From an uncultured Clostridia bacterium (GTDB lineage: Bacteria; Bacillota; Clostridia; Oscillospirales; Acutalibacteraceae): a stretch of 33,152 bases of DNA. The notes under the pieces were generated by a model. It had not been told where the DNA came from. It saw only the letters and a list, made by a program, of their open reading frames with translations, and did no database searches. Both the position numbers and the translations under genes were made by a program. Positions 32,019 to 33,152 of the stretch are shown one piece after another. The stretch lies in NCBI GenBank assembly GCA_904399395.1, contig CAJFPJ010000039.1, forward strand, positions 1 through 33,152, written 5' to 3'. Position 1 is the stretch's first letter, and every line of letters begins with the position of its first letter.

Positions 32019-32918
32019 ATGGAATTTCTGAACCGGATGTCTGAGGTGATCGGTTATATGGAGGATCATATTTTGGAGGACTTCGACCTGAACGACGCGT
32101 CTCGGATTGTATGCCTGAATTCGTATCAGTTCAGCCGGGTCTTCTCATGTATCTTCGGTATGACGCCTATCAACTATGTTCGCGCAAGGCGCCTTTCCCT
32201 GGCGGCGTTGGAGCTGCAGGCTGGAAGGGCAAAGGTGTTGGATACAGCCCTCAAATACGGGTACTCGTCGCCGGAAGCCTTTGCCCGCGCCTTCAGGGAG
32301 CTGCACGGCATATCGCCCCGGGAAGCATGCGCCCGGGGTGCACAGCTCAGGATGTTTCCACGAATAGCCCTTCAAATTACAGTAAAGGGGGATACGGATA
32401 TGGAATACCGTATGGAAGAAAGAGGCGTTATCCACGGCCTTGGTATTACCCGGAACTTTGGCCAGTGGCGCGTTCGCTCAGAAGAGGATACCTGGATGGA
32501 ACGGATGGGGGAACGTTGGGCTTTCTGGGATGAGTACCTGAACGGGGGCATGGATAGGAAAATCGCGGATTTGGGACTTTACCGTAGTCCTTTTTATCAA
32601 ATGGGCGTGACCCACGTATGTGACAACGGGAATATTGTAGAATCTATTGGGGCGGAATCAGACGGGAACGAGTATGAGGGTCTGGAGCCCTTTGAGATTC
32701 CTGCGGCTACTTGGGCCGTTTTTACGGCAAGAGGTTCTTTGGGAGGCAAGGATCACCCTATAGACGCCCTTGCAACCCAGATTTTTACGGAGTGGATGCC
32801 ATCCAGCGGCTATGAGAAGGCCATGGAGTATGAAATCCAGGTGTATGGGCCGGGAAACAGCCAGTCGGAGGACTATGCCTGTGAACTGTGGATACCGGTA
32901 AAAAAGAAAAAACGCTGA
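32019..32918 (+). CDS. AraC-family regulator with GyrI-like effector-binding domain
   Basis: A 299-aa transcription factor. Residues about 5-108 hold the two AraC helix-turn-helix motifs: ILEDFDLNDASRIVCLNSYQFSRVFSCIFGMTPINYVRARRL, then VLDTALKYGYSSPEAFARAFRELHGISPRE. Residues about 128-295 form a GyrI-like/Rob-type ligand-binding domain (YRMEERGVIHGLGITR, then FEIPAATWAVFTARGSL). This order (HTH first, sensor second) is that of Rob/BmrR-style regulators of drug or stress responses. No target gene lies next to it, so the regulon and ligand are unknown. The ATG is preceded by GGGAGAGATAAGG, and a terminator follows. Confidence 0.92.
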   Translation: MEFLNRMSEVIGYMEDHILEDFDLNDASRIVCLNSYQFSRVFSCIFGMTPINYVRARRLSLAALELQAGRAKVLDTALKYGYSSPEAFARAFRELHGISPREACARGAQLRMFPRIALQITVKGDTDMEYRMEERGVIHGLGITRNFGQWRVRSEEDTWMERMGERWAFWDEYLNGGMDRKIADLGLYRSPFYQMGVTHVCDNGNIVESIGAESDGNEYEGLEPFEIPAATWAVFTARGSLGGKDHPIDALATQIFTEWMPSSGYEKAMEYEIQVYGPGNSQSEDYACELWIPVKKKKR

Positions 32919-32997
32919 GAAGAACATTGCTGCAGAGCTATTCCGGCTTTTGGCTTCAGAAGAAAAGGATAGCGACAAGAGATTCAGAAGAAGCCCA

Positions 32998-33033
32998 GCA
33001 GGGGAGCGCAAGAAAAGGCTCCCCTGCTTTTTT
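32998..33033 (+). terminator. terminator after the AraC-family gene
   Basis: GCAGGGGAGC / GCTCCCCTGC stem, 10-nt loop, then TTTTTTG. Confidence 0.85.
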
Positions 33034-33152
33034 GTGTACGTTTTGCGGAAGCCTCGCCGGTATTGGAGAAGTAGAGAAAGCGTATGAAGTCTGGAAACAG
33101 AATATATATGTGTCAAAAAGTAAGAAGAAAAGATTTTCCAAAATTCTTTCCA

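Noticed and set aside
32956-33141. 61-codon reverse-strand frame at the right edge
   Set aside because: It is read through the AraC-gene terminator and has no ribosome binding site visible before the window ends.

Overview
The window reads as chromosome of a Gram-positive, moderate-GC Clostridia bacterium, most likely an Oscillospiraceae/Ruminococcaceae-type gut anaerobe. This placement is an inference. It rests on AGGAGG-type ribosome binding sites, TTG/GTG starts, strong intrinsic terminators, a Bacillus/Clostridium-type LexA, and families common in that group (DUF6062, DUF1846, Cthe_2159-like lipoprotein, ferritin-like CotJC-type protein). No phage, transposase or CRISPR array was seen.

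Layout. 1-6353: three leftward genes. These are a 79-aa membrane-anchored protein with its own promoter and terminator, a 1468-aa protein whose C-terminal third is a catalytically broken P-type ATPase behind a ~900-residue disordered tail, and rlmB. 6354-7677: a 1.3-kb non-coding region with an AT-rich stretch and about a dozen DnaA-box-like 9-mers, at a point where gene direction changes from leftward to rightward; it is a candidate replication-origin or DnaA-binding locus. 7678-13615: rightward genes for a DUF6062 Cys-rich protein overlapping an OGG-type DNA glycosylase, a LysO-type exporter, a MATE exporter and a Gfo/Idh/MocA oxidoreductase. 13849-15871: a leftward two-component system whose response regulator carries a one-base frameshift. 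16241-19560: a divergent operon of VTC-domain protein, DUF4956 membrane protein and a beta-helix lipoprotein, with TTAAG repeats in the promoter region that might be the target of the neighbouring regulator.

19752-26505: a small membrane protein, DUF1846 protein, an overlapping pair of helix-turn-helix regulators, a hairpin-rich non-coding stretch (about 22995-23400), lexA with a distant promoter overlapped by a candidate SOS operator, and putP. 26700-28254: an AT-rich island with a bacterial PH-domain gene and a compact 37-codon transcription unit, ending at tRNA-Arg(CCG), whose 3' end and terminator are partly duplicated about 295 bp away. 28556-33033: DUF2461 protein, ferritin-like di-iron protein, DUF11-type protein, and an AraC regulator with a GyrI-like effector domain.

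The most unusual elements are the pseudo-P-type ATPase, the DnaA-box cluster without dnaA beside it, the VTC/DUF4956/beta-helix trio next to a damaged two-component system, and the AT-rich island beside the tRNA.
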